Shown here in pieces: positions 40,275 to 50,435 of a DNA stretch of 64,000 nt; the stretch's first letter is position 1; each line of letters begins with the position of its first letter. The notes under the pieces were generated by a model. The model did no database searches, was not told the DNA's origin, and saw only the letters and a program-made list of their open reading frames with translations. The stretch comes from DASUPK01 sp963821705 (lineage in GTDB: Bacteria; Actinomycetota; Thermoleophilia; Solirubrobacterales; 70-9), in contig CAWGEV010000008.1 of assembly GCA_963821705.1 (NCBI GenBank), positions 248,001 to 312,000 of the forward strand. Direction: 5' to 3'. The translations under genes were made by a program, and so were the position numbers.

Positions 40275-41156
40275 CTAAGCCGCGATCAGCAGTCCGATCG
40301 AGACGAGCAGGCTGAAGGTGCCCAGCAGGGCACCCGTCCCGGCCAGCGCCCCGTTAAGCGCGGGGCCATCGGTCCGAGTCAGCACGGCGCGAACGGGCTT
40401 GATCGCCAGCGGCGCGGAGAGCAGGCCCAGCAGCGCCCACCAGGCGCCGCCGTGCGAGGTCACCGTTCCGAGCAGATCCGTATACGCCGCCACGACCAGG
40501 CCGACGTAGAGGCGACGCGTTCCCACTCGCCCCAACCGGACCGCGAGCGTCTTCTTCCCGGCACGTCGGTCGGTCTCGATGTCGCGCACGTTGTTGACCA
40601 CCAGGATCGCGGTGGCCAGGCAGCCGACGGCCACCGACAGGCCGAATGGGAACCAGTCCAGCCGCTCGAGCTGGACGTAGTAGGAGCCGTTCACCGCCAC
40701 CAGTCCGAAGAAGAGGAAGACGAAGAGTTCCCCCATGCCGGCGTAGCCGTATGGGCGCGGTCCGCCCGTGTAGAGGACCCCGGCGGCGATCGACGCCACT
40801 CCGACGGCGATGATCACCCAGCCGGCCACGGTCGCCAGGTAGATCCCGGCCGCGACGGCGACGCCGAAGGCGATCCAGGTCGCGACCAGGACCCGCTGGG
40901 GAGGCACGAGCCCGGCGGACGTCACCCGGACCGGCCCGAGCCGGTCCATGGTGTCCGCGCCGCGCTTGGCGTCCGAGTAGTCGTTGGCGAGGTTGGTCCC
41001 GATCTGGATGAAGACGGAGCCGATCAGGGCTGCGATGAACGCTCCGACCCGCCGCAGGTCCCCGTGCTGCTCGATCGCCGCCGCGGTGCCGACGAGCACA
41101 GGGGCGATCGCCGCGGGCAGCGTCCGCGGACGCGCCGCCATCAGCCAGATCCTCAA
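40275..41156 (-). CDS. menA: 1,4-Dihydroxy-2-naphthoate polyprenyltransferase
   Basis: A UbiA-type membrane prenyltransferase that adds the isoprenoid tail to DHNA. The two Asp-rich motifs are present: GTNLANDYSDAKRGADTMD and NNVRDIETDRRAGKKTLAVRLG. Eight or nine hydrophobic helices span 293 residues, intact. I start at TTG (RIWLMAARPRTLPAAIAP); an internal ATG five codons on is also possible. Its start lies one base after the menB stop. Confidence 0.92.
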   Translation of the reverse strand: MRIWLMAARPRTLPAAIAPVLVGTAAAIEQHGDLRRVGAFIAALIGSVFIQIGTNLANDYSDAKRGADTMDRLGPVRVTSAGLVPPQRVLVATWIAFGVAVAAGIYLATVAGWVIIAVGVASIAAGVLYTGGPRPYGYAGMGELFVFLFFGLVAVNGSYYVQLERLDWFPFGLSVAVGCLATAILVVNNVRDIETDRRAGKKTLAVRLGRVGTRRLYVGLVVAAYTDLLGTVTSHGGAWWALLGLLSAPLAIKPVRAVLTRTDGPALNGALAGTGALLGTFSLLVSIGLLIAA

Positions 41157-41157
41157 G

Positions 41158-42047
<890 letters not shown>

Positions 42048-42048
<1 letters not shown>

Positions 42049-42053
42049 AGACT
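42048..42053 (+). promoter_or_regulatory. Putative -10 box TAGACT of menE
   Basis: TAGACT ends 7 bp before the menE GTG, which has no ribosome site, so a leaderless menE transcript is likely. The same bases overlap the menB start codon on the other strand, so the two divergent genes share promoter space. Confidence 0.4.
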
Positions 42054-42060
42054 TTCGGCC

Positions 42061-43401
42061 GTGAAGCTCGACAACTGGCTCGCGCAGCGGGCGCAGAGCT
42101 GTCCCGAGCGCACCGCACTGGTCACGGAGGCATCCAGCGTGACCTATGCGGAGCTCGAAGCGGAGGCGACCTGGGTTGCGCGGAGGCTTGCGGCGTACGG
42201 CGTGAGGAGGGGTGGTACCGCGGCGCTGACGATGCATCCGCGCCGCGAGGAGGTCGTGCTCCTGCACGCCCTGATGAAGCTCGGCGCCGTGGCGGTGCCC
42301 CTCAGCCCGCAGCTGACCGAAGCCGAGCGCGAGGCTGTGCTCGCAGCGGAGCGCCCATCGGTCGACCTGAACGACGCGGCCGAGCTCACCCAGACCGAGG
42401 CCGATCTGCCACTGCTCGGCGAGCACGACATGGACGCTCTCCAGTGCCGGATCCTCACCAGCGGCACCTCGGGCGCTCCGCGCCCCGTGGGGCTGACCTA
42501 CGGGAACTTCCTCTTCAGCGCCGTCGGCTCCGCGTTCAACATCGGGGTCGAGCCGACCGACCGCTGGCTCTGCTGCCTGCCCCTCAGCCACGTCGCCGGC
42601 CTCTCGATCATCCTCCGCTCGGTCATCTACGGGACCACCGCCGTGCTCCTCGACGGCTTCGACACCGAGCAGGTGGCGAGCACCCTGGTCTCGGGCGACA
42701 TCAGCCTGCTCTCGCTCGTTCCCACGCAGCTGATCCGGTTGCTCGACGCCGGCGCAGACCTCTCGCGCCCGCGGGCGATCCTGATCGGCGGGGGCCCGGT
42801 GCCCCCGGACGTGCTGCGCGCGGCGCTCGACCGAGGGGCGACGGTCGTCCAGACCTATGGGATGACCGAGACCTGCTCGCAGGTCACCACGCTGGCGCCG
42901 GACGACGCGCGGCGCAAGGTCGGCTCCGCGGGCCGTCCGCTGCTCACCACCCACGTCCGGATCGAGGACGGCGAGATCATCGTCCAGGGGCCGACGGTCT
43001 CGAAGGAGTCGCTCGATGCCGACGGCTGGCTCCGCACCCGCGATCTGGGGCACATCGACGAGGAGGGGTTCCTCTACGTCACCGGCCGCAGCAGCGAGAT
43101 GATCGTCACCGGCGGCGAGAACGTGATGCCGGCCGAAGTGGAGGCCGTCCTGGTCTCCCATCCGGCCGTCGCGGACGCCGCCGTGGTGGGACGTCCGGAT
43201 CCCGAGTGGCAGGAGGCCGTCTGCGCGCTGGTCGTGCTCGCAGAGGGCAGGGGCGTGGACGAGCAGGAGCTGCGCGACCACTGCTCCGCCTCCCTGGCGG
43301 GCTACAAGGTCCCGAAGCAGGTGGACTTCGTCTCCGGCCTGCCGCGAACCGCGTCCGGCAAGCTGCTGCGCGGGCAATTGCCGGAACCCGCCTCCCGCTA
43401 G
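42061..43401 (+). CDS. menE: o-Succinylbenzoate-CoA ligase
   Basis: An acyl-CoA synthetase of the ANL family that makes OSB-CoA for MenB. The P-loop ILTSGTSGAPRPVGLT, the motif VVQTYGMTETCSQVTTL, the hinge LYVTGRSSEMIVTGGENV and the catalytic lysine in PRTASGKLLRG are all present. 446 residues, intact. GTG start, divergent from menB with 12 bp between start codons. Confidence 0.92.
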   Translation: MKLDNWLAQRAQSCPERTALVTEASSVTYAELEAEATWVARRLAAYGVRRGGTAALTMHPRREEVVLLHALMKLGAVAVPLSPQLTEAEREAVLAAERPSVDLNDAAELTQTEADLPLLGEHDMDALQCRILTSGTSGAPRPVGLTYGNFLFSAVGSAFNIGVEPTDRWLCCLPLSHVAGLSIILRSVIYGTTAVLLDGFDTEQVASTLVSGDISLLSLVPTQLIRLLDAGADLSRPRAILIGGGPVPPDVLRAALDRGATVVQTYGMTETCSQVTTLAPDDARRKVGSAGRPLLTTHVRIEDGEIIVQGPTVSKESLDADGWLRTRDLGHIDEEGFLYVTGRSSEMIVTGGENVMPAEVEAVLVSHPAVADAAVVGRPDPEWQEAVCALVVLAEGRGVDEQELRDHCSASLAGYKVPKQVDFVSGLPRTASGKLLRGQLPEPASR

Positions 43402-43414
43402 CATCCGCCGCCTC

Positions 43415-44413
43415 ATGGCCGCTGACAGGGTGCTCTACGAAAAGGACGCCGATCTCTCCGTCCTGGACGGGAAGACCGTCGCGATCCTGGGCTACGGCTC
43501 TCAGGGACATGCGCACGCGCTCAACCTGAAGGACTCGGGGGTGAAGGTCGTCGTCGGGCTGCGCCCCGACTCCTCCAGCCGCGCCGACGCGGAGGCGGAG
43601 GGCCTCGAGGTGATGGATGTCGCGGACGCGGCGAGCGCGGGTGACATCGTGATGATCCTGCTCCCGGACGAGAGGCAGGCCCAGATCTGGCGCGAGGAGA
43701 TCTCCGACGGGATAGCCGACGGCAACCTGCTCATGTTCGCCCATGGCTTCGCGATCCGGTTCGGGCAGATAGATCCGCCGCCCGGCGTCGATGTCGGGAT
43801 GGTCGCCCCCAAGGGCCCCGGCCATCTCGTCCGCCGGGAGTTCGTCGAGGGACAGGGCGTGCCGTGCCTGATGGCGGTGCACCAGGACGCGACGGGTAAC
43901 GCCCGCGACCTGGTCCTGGCCTACGCCAGCGGGATCGGCGGCGGCCGCGCCGGCATCATCGAGACCACCTTCAAGGACGAGGCCGAGACCGACCTCTTCG
44001 GCGAGCAGGCCGTGCTCTGCGGCGGGGCCACCCAGCTCGTCCAGGCCGGCTTCGACACGCTGGTCGAGGCCGGATACGACCCGCGCCTCGCCTACTTCGA
44101 GTGCCTCCACGAGCTCAAGCTCATCGTCGACCTGATGTACGAGCACGGGATCCAGGGGATGCGCCATTCGATCTCGAACACCGCCGAGTACGGCGACATG
44201 ACCCGCGGCCCCAAGGTGATCACCGAGGACACGCGCGAGGCGATGAGGAAGATCCTCGCCGACATCCAGTCCGGGGAGTTCGCGAAGGAATGGATCGCCG
44301 AGAACGAGGCGGGTCAGGAGAGCTTCGAGCGCATGCGAGAGGAGGCCGCCGGCTCCCAGGTGGAGAAGGTGGGCAAGGACCTCCGCTCGATGATGCCCTG
44401 GATCGACGACTAG
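43415..44413 (+). CDS. ilvC: Ketol-acid reductoisomerase
   Basis: The second step of branched-chain synthesis, NADPH-dependent. VAILGYGSQGHAHALNLKDSGVKV is the Rossmann entry and LRPDSSSRADAEAEG the NADPH-selecting loop. VGMVAPKGPGHLVRREFVEGQGVP, DLFGEQAVLCGG and IQGMRHSISNTAEYGD carry the metal-binding residues. 332 residues, class I, intact. Only 13 bp separate it from menE, with no ribosome site. It is split from ilvBN by the men genes. Confidence 0.95.
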   Translation: MAADRVLYEKDADLSVLDGKTVAILGYGSQGHAHALNLKDSGVKVVVGLRPDSSSRADAEAEGLEVMDVADAASAGDIVMILLPDERQAQIWREEISDGIADGNLLMFAHGFAIRFGQIDPPPGVDVGMVAPKGPGHLVRREFVEGQGVPCLMAVHQDATGNARDLVLAYASGIGGGRAGIIETTFKDEAETDLFGEQAVLCGGATQLVQAGFDTLVEAGYDPRLAYFECLHELKLIVDLMYEHGIQGMRHSISNTAEYGDMTRGPKVITEDTREAMRKILADIQSGEFAKEWIAENEAGQESFERMREEAAGSQVEKVGKDLRSMMPWIDD

Positions 44414-44418
44414 CTAGG

Positions 44419-44438
44419 ACCGGCGATCAGGCGCCGGT
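44419..44438. terminator. Hairpin between convergent ilvC and DUF4389 gene
   Basis: ACCGGCG (44419-44425), loop ATCAGG, CGCCGGT (44432-44438), just after the ilvC stop and overlapping the last codons of the opposing gene. A modest two-way terminator; no T-run. Confidence 0.45.
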
Positions 44439-45011
44439 GACCGGCTCCTGTTCGGAGACCGGCGGGAGTGTCTCCGTCACCAGCAGGAAGTACGCGGTCG
44501 CCCGCAGGTAGTACGCGATGCCGAAGCTGAGCGCGTTATGCGTCCCGGCAGCCGTGCGGCGCCGGAAGACGATGTGGAACCAGGCGATCACGGCGGCCAG
44601 CTGGTAGAGGTAGCTGAACAGGTAGACCATGAAGAGCACCGGGATGCCGACTATGAGCCGGAAGCCCGTCTTCCAGCGGTTGTAGCGCTCCGGCGCCGGG
44701 TCGACCCGGAGCCGGATGGGGTAGTCGGGGGCCTCCTCGAAGCCGAAGGGCGGGTACTGGTCAGTCTGTAGGTAGAAGAAAGCGTTGACCCGCGCCAGGT
44801 AGCGGAGCACCCCCGCGTTGAAGGTGTAGAGGCCGTCCGGATAGCGGGCCGTGAACACGATCGCGAACCAGGCCACGACCGCGACGATGAAGGCGCCGAT
44901 CACGTAGACGCTCCCCAGGATGTACCAGGGGATCGCCAGGATGAGGCGGAAGAACGTCCGCCAACGCCCCTGCTGCTCGACATATTCCGCCTCGTACTTG
45001 ACCGGGTACAT
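44427..45011 (-). CDS. DUF4389 membrane protein, copy 1
   Basis: A 194-residue integral membrane protein with two repeats of one unit. Each unit has the pattern (W/N)RxxTFFRxIxxIPW or RLIVGIP, a hydrophobic pair of helices, then WFAIVFTARYPDGLYTFN in the first and WFHIVFRRRTAAG in the second. YFLLVTETLPP ends it, parallel to FFYLQTDQYPPFG in the middle. Function unknown. A close paralog lies next to it (45086-45712), a tandem duplication. Confidence 0.8.
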   Translation of the reverse strand: MYPVKYEAEYVEQQGRWRTFFRLILAIPWYILGSVYVIGAFIVAVVAWFAIVFTARYPDGLYTFNAGVLRYLARVNAFFYLQTDQYPPFGFEEAPDYPIRLRVDPAPERYNRWKTGFRLIVGIPVLFMVYLFSYLYQLAAVIAWFHIVFRRRTAAGTHNALSFGIAYYLRATAYFLLVTETLPPVSEQEPVTGA

Positions 45012-45036
45012 GCCCTGCTCCTTCCTCGGTGCCGGC

Positions 45037-45065
45037 GGGACCCGGCCGTCCTGCGGCCGGGTCCC
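45037..45065. terminator. Perfect 12-bp hairpin between the DUF4389 paralogs
   Basis: GGGACCCGGCCG (45037-45048), loop TCCTG, CGGCCGGGTCCC (45054-45065). It lies after the stop of the upstream paralog on the minus strand and 26 bp before the start of the downstream one. It may end transcription or tune read-through. Confidence 0.6.
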
Positions 45066-45085
45066 CCAGCGGATCTGGTTGTCGC

Positions 45086-45712
45086 CTAGGTCTGGCGGGT
45101 CGCGGACTCGCTGCTGATCTGGCCGGCGGACGCCGAACCGCTCTCCTCGTAGGAGAAGGGCGGGTAGTCCTCGGTCAGCAGGAGGAAGTAGCCCGTCGTG
45201 CGCGACAGGTACGCGCCCGCCGAGCGCATCGGGTTGAACAGGCCCTCCGAGAGCTTGCCCGTGAACAGGATCGCGAACCAGCCGATCAGCGCGCAGACGC
45301 CCAGGATGATCGCCTGAACGACTGCCAGCAGCATCACCGGGATGCCGATGATGAGCCGGAGGCCGGTCTTCAGCCGGCTGTACTGATCGAGCGGCGGCGC
45401 GACGCCGACACGGATCGGATAGTCGGGGGATTCATCGCCCCCGAACGGGGGCCAATCGTCGGTCAGCAGGTACTCGAACCCGTTGACCCTGGTGATCATC
45501 CGCAGGTAACCGGCGTTGAAGTCGTAGAGCCCCTGCGGGTACTTGCCCGTGAACACGATCGCGAACCAGGCGATCACCGCGGCGATCTCCGCGACGATGC
45601 CGTAGACGTAGGCCACGATCAGCCACGGGATGGCGACGATGTAGCGGAAGAATGTCGTGAGCCGGTTCCGTCCCTCCAGGGCGGGATCGGCCTCGTAGCT
45701 AATGGGGTACAT
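45086..45712 (-). CDS. DUF4389 membrane protein, copy 2
   Basis: A 208-residue paralog of the gene at 44427-45011. It starts MYPISYEADPALEGRNRLTTFFRYIVAIPW with the ribosome site GGAGAG. The two-unit layout is the same: WFAIVFTGKYPQGLYDFN and FEYLLTDDWPPFG, then WFAILFTGKLSEGLFN and YFLLLTEDYPPFS. In copy 2 both halves keep WFAI(V/L)FTGK, whereas copy 1 has diverged in its second half. Role unknown. Confidence 0.8.
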   Translation of the reverse strand: MYPISYEADPALEGRNRLTTFFRYIVAIPWLIVAYVYGIVAEIAAVIAWFAIVFTGKYPQGLYDFNAGYLRMITRVNGFEYLLTDDWPPFGGDESPDYPIRVGVAPPLDQYSRLKTGLRLIIGIPVMLLAVVQAIILGVCALIGWFAILFTGKLSEGLFNPMRSAGAYLSRTTGYFLLLTEDYPPFSYEESGSASAGQISSESATRQT

Positions 45713-45847
45713 GTATCTCTCCAGGTCGAGGTCTCGGGGATTTGCACGCCTCCGGCTGCGCCGGCCCCTTCGGACGCGCGGCCACCCTACCCGACGCGAC
45801 GGAGGGCAAGTCCAGCAGTCCGGGCGGTTACCCTCCGCGCTCCGCCG

Positions 45848-46991
45848 ATGAGTCGAACGATGGTCCAAATCCCCGATGCCCTCAAGCCCGCAGACGGCCG
45901 GTTCGGCTGTGGGCCCTCGAAGGTGCGCCCCGAGGCGCTGGCGAGGCTCGCCGAGCAGAACGACCTGATGGGCACCTCCCACCGACAGGCGCCCGTCAAG
46001 GAGCTCGTCGCACGGGTCCGTGGAGGGCTCGCCGACCTCTTCCACCTGCCCGACGGCTACGAGGTGGTGCTGGGCAACGGCGGGACCACGGCGTTCTGGG
46101 ACGCCGCGGCAGCGTGGCTGGTGCGAGAGCGGGCACTGCACCTGACCTACGGCGAGTTCTCCTCGAAGTTCGCACAGGCGACCGCCGGTGCGCCGTTCCT
46201 CGCCGACCCGATCGTGATCGAGGCGGAGCCGGGCGAGGCGCCGGCTCCGGCCGCCGATCCGCAGGCGGACGCGATCGCCTGGGCCCACAACGAGACCTCG
46301 ACCGGCGTGATCGTCCCGGTCGAGCGCCGGGGACGCGGGCGACGCGGGCGAGAGCCTGGTGCTGGTCGACGCGACCTCGGGCGCGGGCGGCCTGCCCGTG
46401 GATGTCTCCCAGGCCGACGCCTACTACTTCGCCCCGCAGAAGGCATTCGCCGCGGACGGGGGAATCTGGCTCGCCGTCCTCAGCCCGGCCGCGGTCGACC
46501 GGATCGAGCAGCTCGACGGCATCGAGGGACGCTGGCAGCCGGCCTTCCTGTCCCTGGCCGTCGCGCTCGAGAACTCGCGCAAGGACCAGACCTACAACAC
46601 GCCCGCCGTCGCGACCCTCTTCCTGCTCGCCGACCAGATCGACTGGCTCCTGGAGAGCGGCGGACTCGACTTCGGAGTCGAGAGAAGCCGCGCCTCCTCG
46701 CAGCATCTCTACGGCTGGGCCGAGGCCTCGGACCTGGCGACGCCTTTCGTCGCCGATCCGCAGAAGCGCTCTCCGGTGGTCGGGACCATCGACTTCGTCG
46801 AGCAGGTCGACGCCGCCGAGCTGGCGGCGACCCTGCGCGAGAACGGCATCGTCGACGTCGAGCCGTACCGGAAGCTGGGCCGCAACCAACTGCGGATCGG
46901 CATGTTCCCGGCGGTCGACCCCGTCGACGTCGAAGCGCTCACCGCCTGCATCGACTGGGTCCTGGAGAACGCGGACGACGTCCGGCGATGA
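45848..46991 (+). CDS. serC: Phosphoserine aminotransferase, frameshifted
   Basis: A PLP aminotransferase giving phosphoserine from 3-phosphohydroxypyruvate. It begins QIPDALKPADGRFGCGPSKVRPEAL, then MGTSHRQAPVKELVARV, VVLGNGGTTAFWDAA, AWAHNETSTGV and, after one shift near 46330, LVLVDATSGAGGLPVD. DAYYFAPQKAFAADGG carries the PLP lysine. The C-terminus NQLRIGMFPAVDPVDVEAL is also typical. About 380 residues of the actinobacterial type. Its stop overlaps the serA start (ATGA). Confidence 0.92.
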
Positions 46992-48580
46992 ACGACCGCG
47001 CCAAGGTCCTGGTCAAGGAGAAGATCGCCGATACCGGCGTCGAGCTGCTGCGCGAGCGCTTCGACGTCGAGCTCGGGCTCGAGTGGGACGGTGACGAGCT
47101 CGAGCAGCGGATCGGGGAGTTCGACGGGATCCTGATCCGCTCTGCGACCAAGCTGACGCCAGACCTGATCGAGAGGGCCGAACGGCTCAAGGTGATCGGC
47201 CGTGCGGGGACCGGGGTGGACAACGTCGACGTCGACGCGGCCACGAAGCGGGGGATCGTCGTCGCCAACGCCCCGGAGGCCAACTCGATCGCCGCCGCGG
47301 AGCACACGCTGGGCCTGATGCTCGCCCTCTGCCGGAACATCCCGCAGGCCCACGCCTCGCTCGCGGCCGGCAACTGGGACCGGGGGAGGTTCAAGGGCAC
47401 CGAGCTCTACGGGAAGACGCTGGGTGTGCTGGGCTTCGGCCGGATCGGCCAGCTGGTCGCCGCGCGCGCCCACGCCTTCGAGATGAACGTGGTCGCCTAC
47501 GACAAGTTCGTCACGGCCGAGCGCTTCCGGGAGCTCGGCGTCGATGGGGTGGGCGACCCGGGCGAGCTCTACGCCCGCGCCGACTTCATCACGCTGCACC
47601 TGCCGAAGACCCAGGAGACGATCGACTTCATCGATGCGGAGGCGATCGGGAAGATGCGCGACGGGGTCCGCATCGTGAACTGCGCGCGCGGGGAGCTCGT
47701 CGACCTGAACGCCCTGGTGGACGGTCTCGAGTCCGGGAAGGTTGCGGGCGCCGCCCTCGACGTGTTCCCGGAGGAGCCGTTCACGGACCATCCGGTCCTG
47801 AAGCGCGACGACGTCGTGGTCACGCCGCACCTCGGAGCCTCCACCGAAGAAGCCCAGGATCGCGCCGGCGTCGTCACGGCCGAGCAGGTCACGGCGGCCC
47901 TTACCGGGGCCGTCGTCACCACGGCGGTCAACATCGCCGCGGTCAGGCCGGAGGTCATGGAGCAGCTGGCCCCCTTCGTCCCGCTCGCCGAGAAGCTGGG
48001 CCGCCTCGGACAGGCGCTCTGCAAGGCCGCCCCGGACCGCGTGGAGGTCGAGTTCCGCGGCCGGCTCGCCGACCAGGACACCCGCATCCTCGGCATCGCC
48101 ACCCTGGTCGGGATCCTCAGCGGCCACACCGAGGAGCCGGTGAACCTCGTCAACGGGCCGCACATGGCCGAGGAGCGAGGCATCGAGCTGACCGAGACAC
48201 GCGACGCGACCTCGGAGGACTTCACCGAGCTCGTCGTCGTCAGGTTGCACGCCGGCGATGAGTCGGTCGAGGTGGCCGGCACCGGCGTCGGGCCACGGAA
48301 CATCCCCTATCTGGCGCGCGTCTGGGGTGATGACTTCTACCTGCCCTTCGCCGAGCACCTGGCGATCTTCCGCTACACCGACCAGCCGGGCATGATCGGC
48401 CGAGTCGGGACGATCTTCGGCGAGGAGGGCGTGAACATCGTCTCGGCGGCGGTCGGCGCCGAACCCGAGGGGGACAACGCGGTCATGGCGCTGACCACCG
48501 ACGCTCCGGTCAGGCAGGGCACGATCGACCGGATCCTGGAGCTCGACGGTTTCTTGGTCGGCCGCGCCGTATCTCTCTAG
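46988..48580 (+). CDS. serA: D-3-Phosphoglycerate dehydrogenase
   Basis: The first enzyme of serine synthesis, 530 residues, intact. NAD fold GKTLGVLGFGRIGQLVA, RAGTGVDNVDVDAATKRGI, catalytic Arg in VNCARGELVDL, and His in VTPHLGASTEEAQDRAG. The C-terminal half has the allosteric substrate-binding domain (VEVEFRGRLADQDTRIL) and an ACT domain (IFRYTDQPGMIGRVGTIFGEEGVNI), as in the long mycobacterial form that serine inhibits. It overlaps serC by four bases. Confidence 0.95.
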   Translation: MNDRAKVLVKEKIADTGVELLRERFDVELGLEWDGDELEQRIGEFDGILIRSATKLTPDLIERAERLKVIGRAGTGVDNVDVDAATKRGIVVANAPEANSIAAAEHTLGLMLALCRNIPQAHASLAAGNWDRGRFKGTELYGKTLGVLGFGRIGQLVAARAHAFEMNVVAYDKFVTAERFRELGVDGVGDPGELYARADFITLHLPKTQETIDFIDAEAIGKMRDGVRIVNCARGELVDLNALVDGLESGKVAGAALDVFPEEPFTDHPVLKRDDVVVTPHLGASTEEAQDRAGVVTAEQVTAALTGAVVTTAVNIAAVRPEVMEQLAPFVPLAEKLGRLGQALCKAAPDRVEVEFRGRLADQDTRILGIATLVGILSGHTEEPVNLVNGPHMAEERGIELTETRDATSEDFTELVVVRLHAGDESVEVAGTGVGPRNIPYLARVWGDDFYLPFAEHLAIFRYTDQPGMIGRVGTIFGEEGVNIVSAAVGAEPEGDNAVMALTTDAPVRQGTIDRILELDGFLVGRAVSL

Positions 48581-48583
48581 AGA

Positions 48584-48589
48584 TAGGGT
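48584..48589 (+). promoter_or_regulatory. Putative -10 box TAGGGT before the quinone oxidoreductase
   Basis: TAGGGT lies 6 bp before the ATG at 48596, with no ribosome site between, again suggesting a leaderless start. The inverted run TCTCTCTAGAGATA just before it may add symmetry for a regulator. Confidence 0.4.
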
Positions 48590-48595
48590 GTTCCC

Positions 48596-49630
48596 ATGAG
48601 AGCGGTGGTCATCACCGAGCACGGAGGCCCCGAGGTCCTCAGGGTCGAGGAGCGGCCCGATCCGCCGGTCGGCCCGGGCGAGGTGCGGATCGCCGTGAAG
48701 GCCGCGGGGATCAACTTCGCGGACACGATGGCCCGCGTCGGCCTCTACCCGGAGGCACCGAAGCCGCCCAGCGTGGTCGGTTACGAGGTTGCCGGGGACG
48801 TCGAGTCGGTCGGCGAGGGAGTGGACTCGGTCAAGGTGGGCGACAAGGTGATGGCGGGCACACGCTTCGGCGGCCAGGCGTCCTTGGTCACCGTGCCCGA
48901 GGACCAGGCGATCCCGCTGCCGGACGGCTGGAGCTATGAGCAGGGCGCCGCCTTCCCGGTCAACTACGCGACCTCGTACGTGGCGCTGGTGATGATGGGC
49001 GGCCTCCGCGAGGGGGAGCGGGTCCTGGTCCACGGCGCCGGCGGAGGGGTGGGGATCTCGGCCATCCAGATCGCGCGCTCCCGGAAGGCGGAGATCTTCG
49101 GCACGGCGTCCGCCTCCAAGCACGAGGCGATCGAGGAGCAGGGTGTCGAGCACGCGATTGATTACCGCACCCAGGACTTCGAGCAGGAGATCAGGCGGAT
49201 CACGGGCGGCGAGGGAGTCGACGTGATCATGGACGCCACCGGCCCGACCAACTTCCGCAAGGACTACAGGCTGCTCCGGCAGGGTGGGCGATTGATCATG
49301 TACGGCCTCTCGGAGGCATCGACCGAGACGGGCCGCGACATGCGAAAGCTGCTCAGCAGCCTGGCGCGGATGCCCTTTGCGACGGTGCCCTGGTGGAAGA
49401 GCCTCCAGCTGATGAGCGAGAACAAGGGCACCTTTGGGCTCAACATGCTCGCCTGGCAGGACCGCGAGGGTCTCAATCGAGTGCTCGAGGCGATCGGCAG
49501 GGAGCTCGAGGAGGGGACGATCTCGATCGAGCCGGTCGTCGCCGAGGCGTTCCCGTTCGATCGCGCCGGCGACGCCCACCGCTTCATCGGGGAGCGCAGG
49601 AACGTCGGGAAGGTCGTGCTCGTCCCCTAG
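48596..49630 (+). CDS. Zinc-free quinone oxidoreductase-like MDR protein
   Basis: A 344-residue medium-chain dehydrogenase/reductase of the quinone reductase/VAT-1 branch. EHGGPEVLRVEERPDPPVGPGEV, INFADTMARVGLYP, VVGYEVAGDVESVG, and the NADPH motif VLVHGAGGGVGISAIQIAR. ITGGEGVDVIMDATG and LRQGGRLIMYGLSE follow. No structural zinc cysteines. It probably reduces quinones or enones; the true substrate is unknown. Confidence 0.85.
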   Translation: MRAVVITEHGGPEVLRVEERPDPPVGPGEVRIAVKAAGINFADTMARVGLYPEAPKPPSVVGYEVAGDVESVGEGVDSVKVGDKVMAGTRFGGQASLVTVPEDQAIPLPDGWSYEQGAAFPVNYATSYVALVMMGGLREGERVLVHGAGGGVGISAIQIARSRKAEIFGTASASKHEAIEEQGVEHAIDYRTQDFEQEIRRITGGEGVDVIMDATGPTNFRKDYRLLRQGGRLIMYGLSEASTETGRDMRKLLSSLARMPFATVPWWKSLQLMSENKGTFGLNMLAWQDREGLNRVLEAIGRELEEGTISIEPVVAEAFPFDRAGDAHRFIGERRNVGKVVLVP

Positions 49631-49686
49631 CCGAGCCCTCGCGGGGGCCGCTCTGATTGCCCCGGAGCCGGGTTACGATCGACGAG

Positions 49687-50412
49687 ATGAGGCTAGGGAG
49701 TGGCAAGACCTTCGGGGTCCTTGGCGTGCTCGCCATCGCGGCGTGCGCTGCGCCATCGGCGGCGTCCGCCCGGGCGGGGCTGACCGATGCCGTCTGGACC
49801 GTTCACGGCCGGGGCGCGACGGCCTCGGCCTCGGTCAACGTCCTCACGCTGAACGACCAGCGCGGAATCGACAACCGGATCAGCGCCTACACGGCGTCCA
49901 ACGGCCGGCTGGTGCTGACCGCGCCCGAGGGGCTGGGGGACCCGGACGGCAGCGGCTCGTCCTGCGGGCTCGACAACGCGAAGTCGGGGGAGAGCAGCGC
50001 CACCGAGGTGAGCTGTGCGCCGGGCTACATCGGGGCGATCGTCGGCGACCTGGGCAAGGGAAATGACACCTTCAACGCGGACCCGGGGCTGACGGTGACG
50101 GTCGGTGGGGTGATCGACGGCCAGCGCCGCGCTCTGGCCGGCGGGCCCGGCCGCGACCGACTGGTCGGTGGGGCCAACTCCGATCTGCTCGACGGGGGCC
50201 CCGGACCGGACTCCATCGTCGGCAACGGCGGCGACGATCTCCTCATCGGCGGCGCGGGCGCCGACAACCTGAGCGGCGGCTCGGGCGACGACATCCTGCT
50301 GGGCGGAAGCGGCCCGGACAAGCTTCTCGGCGGTTCCGGCCGCGATCTCTGCCGCGGAGCGGGCGGGACAGACACCGCGAAGAGCTGCGAGATCGCTCGC
50401 GGGATTCCGTAA
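49687..50412 (+). CDS. Exported RTX-like calcium-binding repeat protein
   Basis: 241 residues with signal peptide LGVLAIAACAAPSAASARA. The C-terminal third has about eight nonapeptide-type repeats of GGxGxDxL form (LAGGPGRDRLVGG, DGGPGPDSIVGNGGDDLLIGG, SGDDILLGGSGPDKLLGG), the calcium-binding beta-roll of haemolysin-type proteins. Four cysteines could form two disulfides (SSCGLD with EVSCAPG, DLCRG with KSCEI). No secretion operon is near. Thermoleophilia often carry several such proteins. TACGAT lies 8 bp before the ATG. Confidence 0.8.
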   Translation: MRLGSGKTFGVLGVLAIAACAAPSAASARAGLTDAVWTVHGRGATASASVNVLTLNDQRGIDNRISAYTASNGRLVLTAPEGLGDPDGSGSSCGLDNAKSGESSATEVSCAPGYIGAIVGDLGKGNDTFNADPGLTVTVGGVIDGQRRALAGGPGRDRLVGGANSDLLDGGPGPDSIVGNGGDDLLIGGAGADNLSGGSGDDILLGGSGPDKLLGGSGRDLCRGAGGTDTAKSCEIARGIP

Positions 50413-50435
50413 CGGGCCTCGTTAGCGTTCCGGCC

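Noticed and set aside
46709..49579. A 956-codon open frame on the minus strand across serA and the quinone oxidoreductase
   Set aside because: It is a GC-rich shadow. The plus-strand frames carry every motif of SerA and MDR proteins, and the minus frame has no recognisable domain and poor composition.
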